DNA of 14,461 nucleotides from an uncultured Clostridia bacterium (GTDB taxonomy: Bacteria > Bacillota > Clostridia > Peptostreptococcales > Anaerovoracaceae). A model generated the notes under the pieces. That model searched no databases. It was not told the DNA's origin and was given only the letters and a program-made list of their open reading frames with translations. Made by a program: the position numbers and the translations under genes. The stretch covers positions 1-14,461 of the forward strand of contig CALBZG010000097.1 of NCBI GenBank assembly GCA_937889655.1. Direction: 5' to 3'. Positions within the stretch are counted from its first letter, which is position 1; every line of letters starts with the position of its first letter. Below, in pieces: positions 1 through 6,960 of the stretch.

Positions 1-123
1 GGTGTTTTGGCTAAGAGCAACGGGGAACAGGTCGAAAAAGTTGTGAAAATCGCAAAATTGTTAGGCAGGCCGATTGCTACACCGGACGAAGCCAGGGAGA
101 TTCTCAGTATTAAAAAGGGGTAG
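1..123 (+). CDS. C-terminal fragment of a probable beta-keto acid cleavage enzyme (BKACE family)
   Basis: Only the last 40 codons and the TAG stop are inside the window; the gene begins upstream. The visible peptide contains LAKSNGEQVEKVV followed by ATPDEAREIL, a tail I recognise from the BKACE family (3-keto-5-aminohexanoate cleavage enzyme and relatives). These zinc-dependent TIM-barrel enzymes condense a beta-keto acid with acetyl-CoA, and the founding member acts in lysine fermentation. The catalytic residues lie outside the window, so neither activity nor substrate can be judged. The stop is 4 bases before the next start, so the two genes are probably co-transcribed. The family call rests on remembered C-terminal pattern only; the substrate is unknown. 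Confidence 0.7.
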   Translation, partial: GVLAKSNGEQVEKVVKIAKLLGRPIATPDEAREILSIKKG

Positions 124-127
124 TTGA

Positions 128-496
128 ATGCCTTCCGATAAGGATGAAAAAATCAGCCAAATAAAGATTTCAGATGATGTTATAGCCATTTGCGCAGCCA
201 ATGCGACTCTAAAAACCACGGGTGTTGCTGACTTGTCAAGTGGCTTTTCTGATACTCTGTCAAAAAACATTTTAGGCAGGGATCCACTTTATACCGGCAT
301 CAAGGTTGAACAAAAAGACGATGGGATCGAAATCGATGTGTTCGCAGTAGTCGCCTATGGCGCGAAGATTCCGGAAGTTGCCTGGGATATCCAGGAAAAT
401 GTAAAAACAGCGGTGGTCGAATCAACCGGCCTCGCGGTCAAAGCGGTAAATATACATATTCAAGGAGTCAAAGCCATGGAGGAACAGGATGAATAG
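128..496 (+). CDS. Asp23/Gls24 family envelope stress response protein
   Basis: This 122-residue protein matches the Asp23/Gls24 (DUF322) family in length and layout. It has an N-terminal segment reading KISQIKISDDVIAICA, a central IEIDVFAVVAYGAKIPEVAW strand-helix region, and the typical ending VNIHIQGVKAM. Family members are small proteins linked to the cell envelope and alkaline stress in Gram-positive bacteria; in staphylococci Asp23 is tethered at the membrane by a partner. No signal peptide or membrane helix is visible here, so it should be cytoplasmic or peripheral. The ATG is preceded by AAGGGG with a 7-base spacer. Its end overlaps the nusB start by 8 bases, the usual neighbour pair in Firmicutes. 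Function beyond the family role is not known. Confidence 0.9.
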   Translation: MPSDKDEKISQIKISDDVIAICAANATLKTTGVADLSSGFSDTLSKNILGRDPLYTGIKVEQKDDGIEIDVFAVVAYGAKIPEVAWDIQENVKTAVVESTGLAVKAVNIHIQGVKAMEEQDE

Positions 497-899
497 ATCG
501 AAAAGCAGAGAAATATTGATGCAGCTTTTATTTCTTATGGAAGTACAGCGTGATTTCCGGAGTGAAGTAAAGGAACGCTTTTTTTCTGAGCAGGAAATCC
601 CACGAGATAAGTTTACAGAGACCCTTTTCGATTCATGCATCGCGAATTTGACCGAAATCGATGGATTGCTGGATAATATTGCTGAAAACTGGTCGATAAA
701 CAGAATAAACCGGGTGGACCTGGCAATACTAAGACTTGCAACGGCAGAGTTTCTTTACATGAAAGAAACTCCTGCCGCTGTTGTCGTAAATGAAGCCGTT
801 AATTTGGCGAAGAAGTACGGGACGGATGATTCCGGGAGATTTGTCAACGGAGTGCTTGGAAAAATCGTCAGATCAGGAAAGAACGGGAGCGATGGGTAA
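489..899 (+). CDS. nusB: Transcription antitermination factor NusB
   Basis: NusB is a small all-helical RNA-binding protein that, with NusE (ribosomal protein S10), binds boxA RNA and supports antitermination and rRNA operon transcription. The 136-residue product has the family length. It shows the N-terminal helix SREILMQLLFLMEV, the central INRVDLAILRLATAEFLY segment, and the C-terminal AVVVNEAVNLAKKYG and RFVNGVLGKIV blocks that are the hallmarks of NusB. The ATG at 489 lies inside the end of the Asp23 gene, with GGAGG at 478-482 and a 6-base spacer. The stop overlaps the next start by 8 bases, so translation of three consecutive genes is probably coupled. Confidence 0.95.
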   Translation: MNRSKSREILMQLLFLMEVQRDFRSEVKERFFSEQEIPRDKFTETLFDSCIANLTEIDGLLDNIAENWSINRINRVDLAILRLATAEFLYMKETPAAVVVNEAVNLAKKYGTDDSGRFVNGVLGKIVRSGKNGSDG

Positions 900-1869
900 T
901 AAATTATTTGTCGTGGCTTTTGATACCAGCAATTATAAGACATCTGTAGCGATAGTTCAAAGAAATGGCAGTATCATAGCAGACCTGCGACGATTGCTCC
1001 ATGTAAAACAGGGGGAAAGAGGACTAAGGCAATCAGAAGCGATTTTTCAACACATGGAAAATTTGCCTCTGTTGATCCGTGAGCTGTTTACCTTGATCAA
1101 TGGTGATGAGGTAGCCGCGGTTGCCGCTTCCGATAAACCAAGGCAGATAGAGGGATCATATATGCCTTGTTTCAAAGCAGGAGATGCTTTTGGAAGCACT
1201 CTCGCCTCTGCATTAGGCGTTCCTTTTTTTAGATTCTCCCATCAGGAAGGGCACTTGGAGGCAGTAAAAGAGTACAGTGTTTTTAAAAATGAAGACAGAT
1301 ATTTAGCCCTCCATCTAAGCGGCGGAACTACAGAGATCCTGAAAGTGGCACCTCATATTGAAATCATCGGAGGAACCAAGGATATTTCTTTTGGGCAGAC
1401 CATTGATCGAGCGGGTGTTCTGCTGGGAATGAGCTTCCCTTGCGGCGAAGAGATGGATGCCATTGCCATGAAAGAAGGCAATGCCACGAAGCTCTTCAAG
1501 CCGATCACCATTGAGGGTAGTTATATCAATCTATCGGGCCTTGATACACAAGTGAAAAGAACCATCGGGATCATGAAGGCCGAGGGTTCGCTAACAGAAA
1601 GAATGATCATTGGGATCATTAAAGAAATTTTCGACAAGATCGCACAATGTTTGATCCAGCTAATAAAAACCTCGACAGATCAGGAAGGGATCAACAAAGT
1701 GCTGATGGCCGGAGGCGTGTCTTCCAGCAAATATATAAGATCGAGCATCAACCAGCATTTTAAGGATGGCGGTGTTTTTGTGGATTTTGGGAGCCATGAA
1801 TTGGCTTCTGACAATGCGGTCGGCATCGGACACCTCGGGAGGAAGTCATTATGGCCGGAAGACCGATAA
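892..1869 (+). CDS. TsaD/Kae1-like domain protein (paralogue of the t6A synthase subunit; formerly called O-sialoglycoprotein endopeptidase)
   Basis: The 325-residue protein has the ASKHA (actin-like ATPase) fold signature of TsaD/Kae1. It shows an N-terminal VVAFDTSNYKTSVAIV phosphate loop, an HxxxH metal motif (His117, His121 in SHQEGH), an LSGGTTEI loop, LMAGGVSSSKYIR, and SDNAVGIG with Asp307 as the likely third metal ligand. True TsaD makes the threonylcarbamoyl modification of tRNA A37. This protein differs in several places, for example LSGGTTE where TsaD has a GGH loop, so I read it as the clostridial paralogue found between nusB and xseA, whose job is unknown. An ATG at 790 in the same frame would add 34 residues lying wholly in nusB and unlike the family; the ATG at 892, with AGGAAAG upstream, fits better. 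Its end overlaps xseA by 19 bases. Confidence 0.85.
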   Translation: MGNKLFVVAFDTSNYKTSVAIVQRNGSIIADLRRLLHVKQGERGLRQSEAIFQHMENLPLLIRELFTLINGDEVAAVAASDKPRQIEGSYMPCFKAGDAFGSTLASALGVPFFRFSHQEGHLEAVKEYSVFKNEDRYLALHLSGGTTEILKVAPHIEIIGGTKDISFGQTIDRAGVLLGMSFPCGEEMDAIAMKEGNATKLFKPITIEGSYINLSGLDTQVKRTIGIMKAEGSLTERMIIGIIKEIFDKIAQCLIQLIKTSTDQEGINKVLMAGGVSSSKYIRSSINQHFKDGGVFVDFGSHELASDNAVGIGHLGRKSLWPEDR

Positions 1870-3185
1870 CGGTTTCTCAGCTGAACAGTTACATCAAGAG
1901 AGTGCTTGGAACGGATCCTGTGCTTTATAATATTTCGGTAGTTGGCGAAATATCAGGATTCAAGCGCCACACTTCCGGTCATGTATATTTCACTTTGAAG
2001 GATCAAAACAGCAGGATAAATTGCTTCTTAAGCTCTTATAATCTCGGCGCCGTTGATTTTATGCCTGAAGACGGCATGCAAGTCATCCTCCTCGGGCAGA
2101 TCAGCGTATATGAGCCAGGCGGCTATTACAATATCAACGTTTCCAAGATGGAAATGGCTGGTTCCGGAGACCTGGCGGCAGCTTTTCAGAAGCTGAAGGA
2201 AAAGCTGGAAAAGGAAGGCCTGTTTCTCGAAAAATATAAGAAGCCTTTACCTTTTTTCCCTATGAAAGTGGCGGTGATCACTTCTGAAACCGGGGCTGCA
2301 ATTAAAGACATCCTGTCCATTATTCAAAACCGGAACAATATCTGCGACATCCTCATATGTCCTTGTCTGGTCCAGGGAGAACATGCACCGGCAGATATAA
2401 GGAGGGCCATCGAAAATGTGAATACCCTTTTTCCAGAAACAGAGGTGATCATTCTGGGAAGGGGCGGAGGATCCATCGAAGATTTATGGGCATTCAATGA
2501 AGAAATCGTTGCAAGAGCGATATTCGCTTCAAAAATACCGGTCATTTCTGCGGTAGGCCATGAAACGGATTTTACAATATCCGATATGGTCGCAGATAAA
2601 AGGGCAGAAACGCCCACCGCCGCAGCTGTTATGGCAGTTCCTGATGTAGCTGAACTGAAAGCATCCGTTTCAAGATATAAAAGCATTCTTGACAATAGTA
2701 TGAACTCCATCATCGCTAATCACAGCCTAAGGATGAAAAGCTATGACATCCATTCCTTATACAGCATTCTGCAAGGCAGGATCAGCTTGCTGGGAATGGA
2801 AGTCGAACGATTGAAGCTTCAGTCCAAACGGGATGTGGATGACAGATTGTCCGGCAGCCAAATGAGAATAGATGAGCTGTACAATGCTCTTGATATAAAG
2901 CATAGGCTAGATCTTTACGGGATGAAGACTGAAAATTTGATAATTGCCCTTCATGAAAGAACCGAATCCTGCCTGAATTCTAAAAACCGGCGGGTTCTGG
3001 CCGCCGGAGAGTCACTGAAGGATTTAAGCCCTTATGCGATCATGGAAAGGGGTTATGCTGCGGTGCTGGACAAACTTGGCAAAGCAGTCAATACTGTTAA
3101 AATGGTAGAACCTGAAGATACCCTTACTATCGTATTCAAAGATGGCAGGGCTGCGGCGAAGGTAAGCAGCATTAAGGAGAATTGA
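1851..3185 (+). CDS. xseA: Exodeoxyribonuclease VII large subunit
   Basis: XseA is the catalytic subunit of exonuclease VII, which degrades single-stranded DNA from both ends to oligonucleotides and works with several XseB copies. The 444-residue product has the family length. Residues 1-105 form the OB-fold DNA-binding domain (ITVSQLNSYIK, GEISGFKRH, GHVYFTLKD). The nuclease domain follows, with VAVITSETGAAIKDIL, the glycine-rich GRGGGSIEDLW motif at 203-213 and PVISAVGHETDFT. A long helical region then leads to the C-terminal ERGYAAVL block. GGGAGGA at 1837-1843 with a 7-base spacer supports the ATG at 1851, inside the preceding gene. XseB starts 1 base after the stop, which fits a fixed subunit ratio. 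Confidence 0.96.
   Translation: MAGRPITVSQLNSYIKRVLGTDPVLYNISVVGEISGFKRHTSGHVYFTLKDQNSRINCFLSSYNLGAVDFMPEDGMQVILLGQISVYEPGGYYNINVSKMEMAGSGDLAAAFQKLKEKLEKEGLFLEKYKKPLPFFPMKVAVITSETGAAIKDILSIIQNRNNICDILICPCLVQGEHAPADIRRAIENVNTLFPETEVIILGRGGGSIEDLWAFNEEIVARAIFASKIPVISAVGHETDFTISDMVADKRAETPTAAAVMAVPDVAELKASVSRYKSILDNSMNSIIANHSLRMKSYDIHSLYSILQGRISLLGMEVERLKLQSKRDVDDRLSGSQMRIDELYNALDIKHRLDLYGMKTENLIIALHERTESCLNSKNRRVLAAGESLKDLSPYAIMERGYAAVLDKLGKAVNTVKMVEPEDTLTIVFKDGRAAAKVSSIKEN
2987..3007. repeat. Perfect 7-bp GC-rich inverted repeat inside xseA
   Basis: CCGGCGG at 2987-2993 and its exact reverse complement CCGCCGG at 3001-3007 flank a 7-base loop. The RNA could fold into a strong short hairpin near the 3' end of xseA. 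No U tract follows, so it is not an intrinsic terminator. It may be a chance effect of codons for Arg-Arg and Ala-Ala-Gly. Confidence 0.45.
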
Positions 3186-3186
3186 T

Positions 3187-3375
3187 ATGGAGAAGAAAAA
3201 AATGACCTTTGAGCAGGCATTGGATGCGCTGGAAAAGTGTGCTGAAAAACTGAGAGATGAAGAAGTCCCCCTTGAAGATGCCATCAAATATTTTGAAGAG
3301 GGTCTTGTGCATTATAAAAATTGCACAGAAATTCTGTCTAACGCAAAACAAAAAATAGAAACCTATAAAGAGTAG
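3187..3375 (+). CDS. xseB: Exodeoxyribonuclease VII small subunit
   Basis: XseB is the small helical partner of XseA; several copies bind the long helical arm of the large subunit and are needed for activity. The 62-residue product has the whole family pattern: MTFEQALDALEKCAEKL, then PLEDAIKYFEEGLVHYKNC, then a short charged tail. It is predicted to form two antiparallel helices. AAGGAG at 3174-3179, with a 7-base spacer, lies inside the last codons of xseA and sets the ATG at 3187. Size and sequence leave little doubt about the call. Confidence 0.95.
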   Translation: MEKKKMTFEQALDALEKCAEKLRDEEVPLEDAIKYFEEGLVHYKNCTEILSNAKQKIETYKE

Positions 3376-3388
3376 GCGGTATGAATGC

Positions 3389-3393
3389 GGAGG
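3389..3393 (+). promoter_or_regulatory. Ribosome binding site that decides the ispA start
   Basis: GGAGG lies 7 bases before the ATG at 3401. An in-frame GTG at 3395 would be only one base from it, so the ATG is the better start. Confidence 0.7.
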
Positions 3394-3400
3394 TGTGAAC

Positions 3401-4267
3401 ATGCACGGAACTGATAGGAAATATAACGACTACAAGGAAATAATCGAGCAGCATCTTTTAGACTGCCTTCCCGAAATCGATCAAAAAAGCATCACGGTTT
3501 ATGATGCCATGAAATATAGCTTATCTTCCGGAGGGGGGAAACGCCTGCGGCCTGTCCTGCTTCTGGCTTCCTGCGAATTCTGCGGCGGTGACATCAATAT
3601 AGCCTTGCCGTATGCTTTGGCAATCGAATATATACACACATACAGTCTGATCCATGATGATCTTCCGGCCATGGATGATGATGATATACGAAGAGGGGTC
3701 CCTACCAATCACAAGGTATTCGGAGAAGCGGTAGCTATCCTGGCAGGAGACGGCCTTCTGAGTACCGCCTTTGAAGCGATGAACAAAGATATGCTGTTAT
3801 ATTTCGATGACGCCGGATGTCTGAAATGCAGAGTTAAAGCAAGCTACGAGATTGCAAAAGGTGCCGGCTGCCGGGGAATGATCGCAGGCCAGATTTCGGA
3901 TATTGAGCTGGCGTCTAAAAATGTCAGCAATGAGCTTCTGGAATATATCCACGTCAATAAGACCGCCGCCCTGATCGTGGCCGCCACCCGTGCGGGAGCA
4001 CATCTTGGCAAAGCAGACGAGAACACTTTGAGAAACCTCACGGATTATGCAGAAAATCTGGGGCTTGCCTTCCAGATATGCGATGACATTCTTGATGCGG
4101 AAACCAATAAAGACAAATGCAACTACGTTACTGCCAACGGCTTGGAAAAAAGTAAAAAACGGGTACTCGAACTTACGGATAATGCGTTTCAGATCATGGC
4201 GCCTTATTACGATAATGCCGAGTTTTTCAACAAGCTGGCAAATAATCTGGCAGTGAGAGTAAAATAA
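3401..4267 (+). CDS. ispA: Farnesyl diphosphate synthase (type II short-chain prenyltransferase)
   Basis: IspA joins dimethylallyl diphosphate with two isopentenyl diphosphates to give farnesyl diphosphate, the precursor of undecaprenyl carrier lipids and quinones. The 288-residue protein has the first Asp-rich motif DDLPAMD at 86-92, with the four-residue spacing of bacterial type II enzymes, and the second motif DDILD at 228-232. Tyr81 sits five residues before the first motif, where an aromatic residue is known to limit product length to C15. GKRLRPVLLLA and GMIAGQISDI are also typical. After DDILD the loop before the NYV block is about 13 residues shorter than in standard IspA, losing the usual GK(P/R)xG stretch. 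The Lys just before CNYV may still match the conserved diphosphate-binding Lys. It sits 14 bases upstream of dxs, so two isoprenoid steps are paired. Confidence 0.92.
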   Translation: MHGTDRKYNDYKEIIEQHLLDCLPEIDQKSITVYDAMKYSLSSGGGKRLRPVLLLASCEFCGGDINIALPYALAIEYIHTYSLIHDDLPAMDDDDIRRGVPTNHKVFGEAVAILAGDGLLSTAFEAMNKDMLLYFDDAGCLKCRVKASYEIAKGAGCRGMIAGQISDIELASKNVSNELLEYIHVNKTAALIVAATRAGAHLGKADENTLRNLTDYAENLGLAFQICDDILDAETNKDKCNYVTANGLEKSKKRVLELTDNAFQIMAPYYDNAEFFNKLANNLAVRVK

Positions 4268-4281
4268 AGGAGCAGTTTTAA

Positions 4282-6156
4282 ATGGATAAAACTCTTTCGG
4301 AATACAACTTTCCGACAGATCTAAAATATATGTCTCCGCGTCAATTAGAGTTGTTATCGTACAAAATTCGCGAATTTCTGATTGATAAGGTTTCAAAATC
4401 AGGCGGCCATATAGCATCGAACCTGGGCGTTGTAGAACTTTCCATTGCGCTTCATGTTCACTATGACAGTCCAGTTGACAAAATTATATGGGATGTAGGG
4501 CATCAATCCTATGTTCATAAAATCCTGACAGGCAGAGCAGACAAATTTGACACCCTCAGACAAATGGGCGGGATCAGCGGCTTTCCAAAATTTGAGGAAA
4601 GCATCCATGATGCCTTTGATACCGGACATGCGAGCACCTCTATATCCGCCGCTTTGGGGATGGCCTCGGCAAGGGATCTGAAAGGGGAAGCTTATAAAGT
4701 GGTTGCCGTGATCGGCGATGGGTCAATGACCGGAGGGATCGCCTACGAAGCGCTGAACAACGCAGGAGGCAGCAACACCGATATCACTATCGTTTTGAAT
4801 GACAACAATATGTCGATATCTCATAATGTAGGCGCTCTTTCGCAGCATCTGGGCAAACTGAGGACCAGCTACGGATATCTTGAATTTAAAAAGCAACTCA
4901 AGAAAACCCTTAAGAATATACCGGGCGTAGGCCAGGGATTATACAGCAGCATTGGGAATATCAAGGATTCCATCAAATATGCGGTCATCAATGACGGTGC
5001 AATATTCGAAGCGTTGGGCATCAAATATATTGGACCGGTAGATGGGCACAATATCAATGATTTGCTGGAAGTTTTCAATATTGCTGAAAACATACCGGGT
5101 CCCAAATTGATCCATGTGATCACTAAAAAAGGCAAAGGCTACAAGAATGCAGAGATCAACCCGGACAGGTTTCATGGGATTTCACCATTTGATCCGGAAA
5201 CCGGTGCGTTGAAAAATCCGGACACGAGATTTACCTATTCACGCATTTTCGGCAATAAGCTGATTCAGCTGGCCGGTAAAGACGATTCGGTTGTCGCCGT
5301 ATGCGCTGCAATGCTTGACGGCACGGGATTGGAAAACTTCTGTAAAAAGTATCCCGACAGGTGTTTCGATGTGGGGATCGCCGAAGGTCATGCCGTGACA
5401 TTTGCCGCAGGGCTTGCAAAAGCAGGCATGAAGCCCTATGTTTCCATATATTCAACATTCCTCCAGAGAAGCTATGACATGATGATGATCGATGTTTGCA
5501 TGCAAAATCTGCCCGTGGTATTTTGTATCGACAGGGCGGGCATCGTTGGAAACGATGGGGAAACTCACCATGGCATCTACGATTTATCCTATCTGAACCA
5601 TATGCCGAATATGACGGTCCTAAGTCCTAAGGACGGGCCGGAACTGGCGGAGATGATGGAATATGCTTTGAGTATAAACGGCCCATGTGCCATCAGATAC
5701 CCCAAAGGATTGGCAACGGATCTGAATGGCGGTCATCCACGAAAACCTCTTGACGGCAGTTGTGAAGTATTGAAGGAAGGCAAGGACGTCTGCATATGGT
5801 CCGTTGGGAATATGACGGCCACGGCTCTTGCCGCCGCTAAAGATCTGATGGAAGATGATATCGATGCGGCTGTGGTGAATGTACGATTCGAGAGGCCATT
5901 CGACAAATCAGAATTGATAAGAGAAGCACGGAATTATAGCCATTTTGTAACCTTGGAAGACAATGTCCTTTCCGGAGGATTTGGAAGAGAATTTAATTCG
6001 GAACTGCAGCTCATCGACGATTCTCATCTGAAGGTTTTAAACCTGGGATGGCCCGATAAATTCATTGAGCACGGTTCCCAAACACAACTATATGAAAAAT
6101 ATGGCCTTGACTCAGCGGCCGTTGCAGAAAGGATCAAAAATTTTGTCAAAGGATAG
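4282..6156 (+). CDS. dxs: 1-deoxy-D-xylulose-5-phosphate synthase
   Basis: DXS condenses pyruvate and glyceraldehyde 3-phosphate, using thiamine diphosphate, in the first step of the MEP isoprenoid pathway. The 624-residue length is normal. Visible motifs are IWDVGHQSYVHKILTGR, HDAFDTGHASTS, the thiamine/Mg motif GDGSMTGG at 145-152 followed by EALNNAG and NDNNMSIS, and VDGHNINDL. The pyrimidine-binding domain carries the catalytic Glu in VGIAEGHAVTFAAG (Glu368), then IDRAGIVGNDGETHHG. The residue after that Glu-containing pair is Gly where many DXS proteins have Gln. The start has AAGGAG at 4267-4272 and a 9-base spacer. The 3' end overlaps the proposed tlyA start by 14 bases. Its product ultimately feeds the upstream ispA enzyme. 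Confidence 0.97.
   Translation: MDKTLSEYNFPTDLKYMSPRQLELLSYKIREFLIDKVSKSGGHIASNLGVVELSIALHVHYDSPVDKIIWDVGHQSYVHKILTGRADKFDTLRQMGGISGFPKFEESIHDAFDTGHASTSISAALGMASARDLKGEAYKVVAVIGDGSMTGGIAYEALNNAGGSNTDITIVLNDNNMSISHNVGALSQHLGKLRTSYGYLEFKKQLKKTLKNIPGVGQGLYSSIGNIKDSIKYAVINDGAIFEALGIKYIGPVDGHNINDLLEVFNIAENIPGPKLIHVITKKGKGYKNAEINPDRFHGISPFDPETGALKNPDTRFTYSRIFGNKLIQLAGKDDSVVAVCAAMLDGTGLENFCKKYPDRCFDVGIAEGHAVTFAAGLAKAGMKPYVSIYSTFLQRSYDMMMIDVCMQNLPVVFCIDRAGIVGNDGETHHGIYDLSYLNHMPNMTVLSPKDGPELAEMMEYALSINGPCAIRYPKGLATDLNGGHPRKPLDGSCEVLKEGKDVCIWSVGNMTATALAAAKDLMEDDIDAAVVNVRFERPFDKSELIREARNYSHFVTLEDNVLSGGFGREFNSELQLIDDSHLKVLNLGWPDKFIEHGSQTQLYEKYGLDSAAVAERIKNFVKG
6128..6133 (+). promoter_or_regulatory. Ribosome binding site supporting the TTG start of tlyA
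   Basis: AAAGGA lies 9 bases before the TTG at 6143, within the last codons of dxs. Upstream in-frame ATGs at 6065, 6092 and 6101 would add residues not found in TlyA proteins. Confidence 0.5.
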
Positions 6157-6943
6157 ACTGGATGCTGTCCTGGTTGACCGGGGATACTTTCCCTCAAGGG
6201 AAAGAGCAAAAGCTGCCATCATGGCAGGGGTCGTTTTCGTAGACGGCCTTAAAGTGGAAAAAGCTGGAACTTCAGTTAACGATCAGTGCGATATCTTCAT
6301 TAAAGAGGATATTTGTCCATATGTGGGCAGAGGCGGATTGAAACTGGAAAAAGCTTTGAAGGAATTTCAAATCGATCTTATGGGAAAGACCTGTGTCGAC
6401 ATCGGCGCCTCGACGGGCGGCTTTACAGACTGCATGCTCCAAAAGGGAGCCAATAGAGTGTATGCCATCGATGTCGGCTACGGACAGTTGGATTATAAGC
6501 TGCGGAACGATCCCAAAGTCGTAAATATGGAGAGAGTCAACATACGATATCTGGAAGAAGGCATGGTTGAACCGGCAGTGGATTTCGTAAGCATAGACGT
6601 CTCGTTCATCAGCCTGACCCTGGTCATTCCGGTGGCCTCAAGCCTTTTAAAACCGGAGGGCGAACTGATTTGTCTTATCAAGCCTCAATTTGAAGCGGGA
6701 AAAGACCAGGTCGGAAAGGGCGGAATAGTCAAAGACAAGAACATCCATATGGGTGTCATCAACAAAATAGTTGCATGCGGCATTGATAACGGATTGAAAC
6801 CTGCCGGACTGACATTTTCGCCGGTCAAAGGGGCGAAAGGCAATATAGAGTATTTGCTTTATTTGAAAAAGTCGGATCAAATCGATTATAGTCCGGAAAA
6901 TGAAAAAGTGGTTTTAGCAGCGCATGATGAACTGAATAATTGA
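6143..6943 (+). CDS. tlyA: TlyA family rRNA (cytidine-2'-O)-methyltransferase / hemolysin-like protein
   Basis: TlyA proteins join an S4 RNA-binding domain to an FtsJ/RrmJ-type SAM methyltransferase; in mycobacteria the enzyme 2'-O-methylates 16S and 23S rRNA and affects capreomycin sensitivity. Here the S4 domain spans about residues 1-62 (KDRLDAVLVDRGYFPSRERA, IMAGVVFVDG). The SAM motif is VDIGASTGGFTD around 85-96, and later blocks include VDFVSIDVSFISL and LIKPQFEAG. I choose the TTG at 6143, giving 266 residues and the family-typical beginning MSKDRLD; the longer 292-residue frame from 6065 has an N-terminus encoded inside dxs with no family match. The 14-base overlap with dxs suggests coupled translation. 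In many Clostridia tlyA is followed by nadK, argR and recN; here an aminotransferase follows. Confidence 0.93.
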   Translation: MSKDRLDAVLVDRGYFPSRERAKAAIMAGVVFVDGLKVEKAGTSVNDQCDIFIKEDICPYVGRGGLKLEKALKEFQIDLMGKTCVDIGASTGGFTDCMLQKGANRVYAIDVGYGQLDYKLRNDPKVVNMERVNIRYLEEGMVEPAVDFVSIDVSFISLTLVIPVASSLLKPEGELICLIKPQFEAGKDQVGKGGIVKDKNIHMGVINKIVACGIDNGLKPAGLTFSPVKGAKGNIEYLLYLKKSDQIDYSPENEKVVLAAHDELNN

Positions 6944-6945
6944 TC

Positions 6946-6951
6946 AGGAGG
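6946..6951 (+). promoter_or_regulatory. Ribosome binding site that decides the aminotransferase start
   Basis: AGGAGG lies 9 bases before the ATG at 6961. This outweighs a TTG at 6940 that would overlap the end of tlyA. Confidence 0.75.
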
Positions 6952-6960
6952 CATATTAAG

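Noticed and set aside
790..891. Extended N-terminus for the TsaD-like protein from the ATG at 790
   Set aside because: The extra 34 residues are nusB read in another frame and resemble no TsaD start; the ATG at 892 gives a family-like beginning.
3797..4417. Open frame of 206 residues on the minus strand opposite ispA and the start of dxs
   Set aside because: It lies antisense to two well-supported genes, has no recognisable motif, and looks like a shadow frame.
4475..4510. TTGACA-like box inside dxs as an internal promoter
   Set aside because: No fitting -10 box lies at 16-18 bases, and the match is expected by chance in coding DNA of this composition.
6065..6142. ATG starts for tlyA at 6065, 6092 or 6101
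   Set aside because: They add residues encoded within dxs that have no TlyA match; the TTG at 6143 with AAAGGA upstream gives the standard MSKDRLD start.
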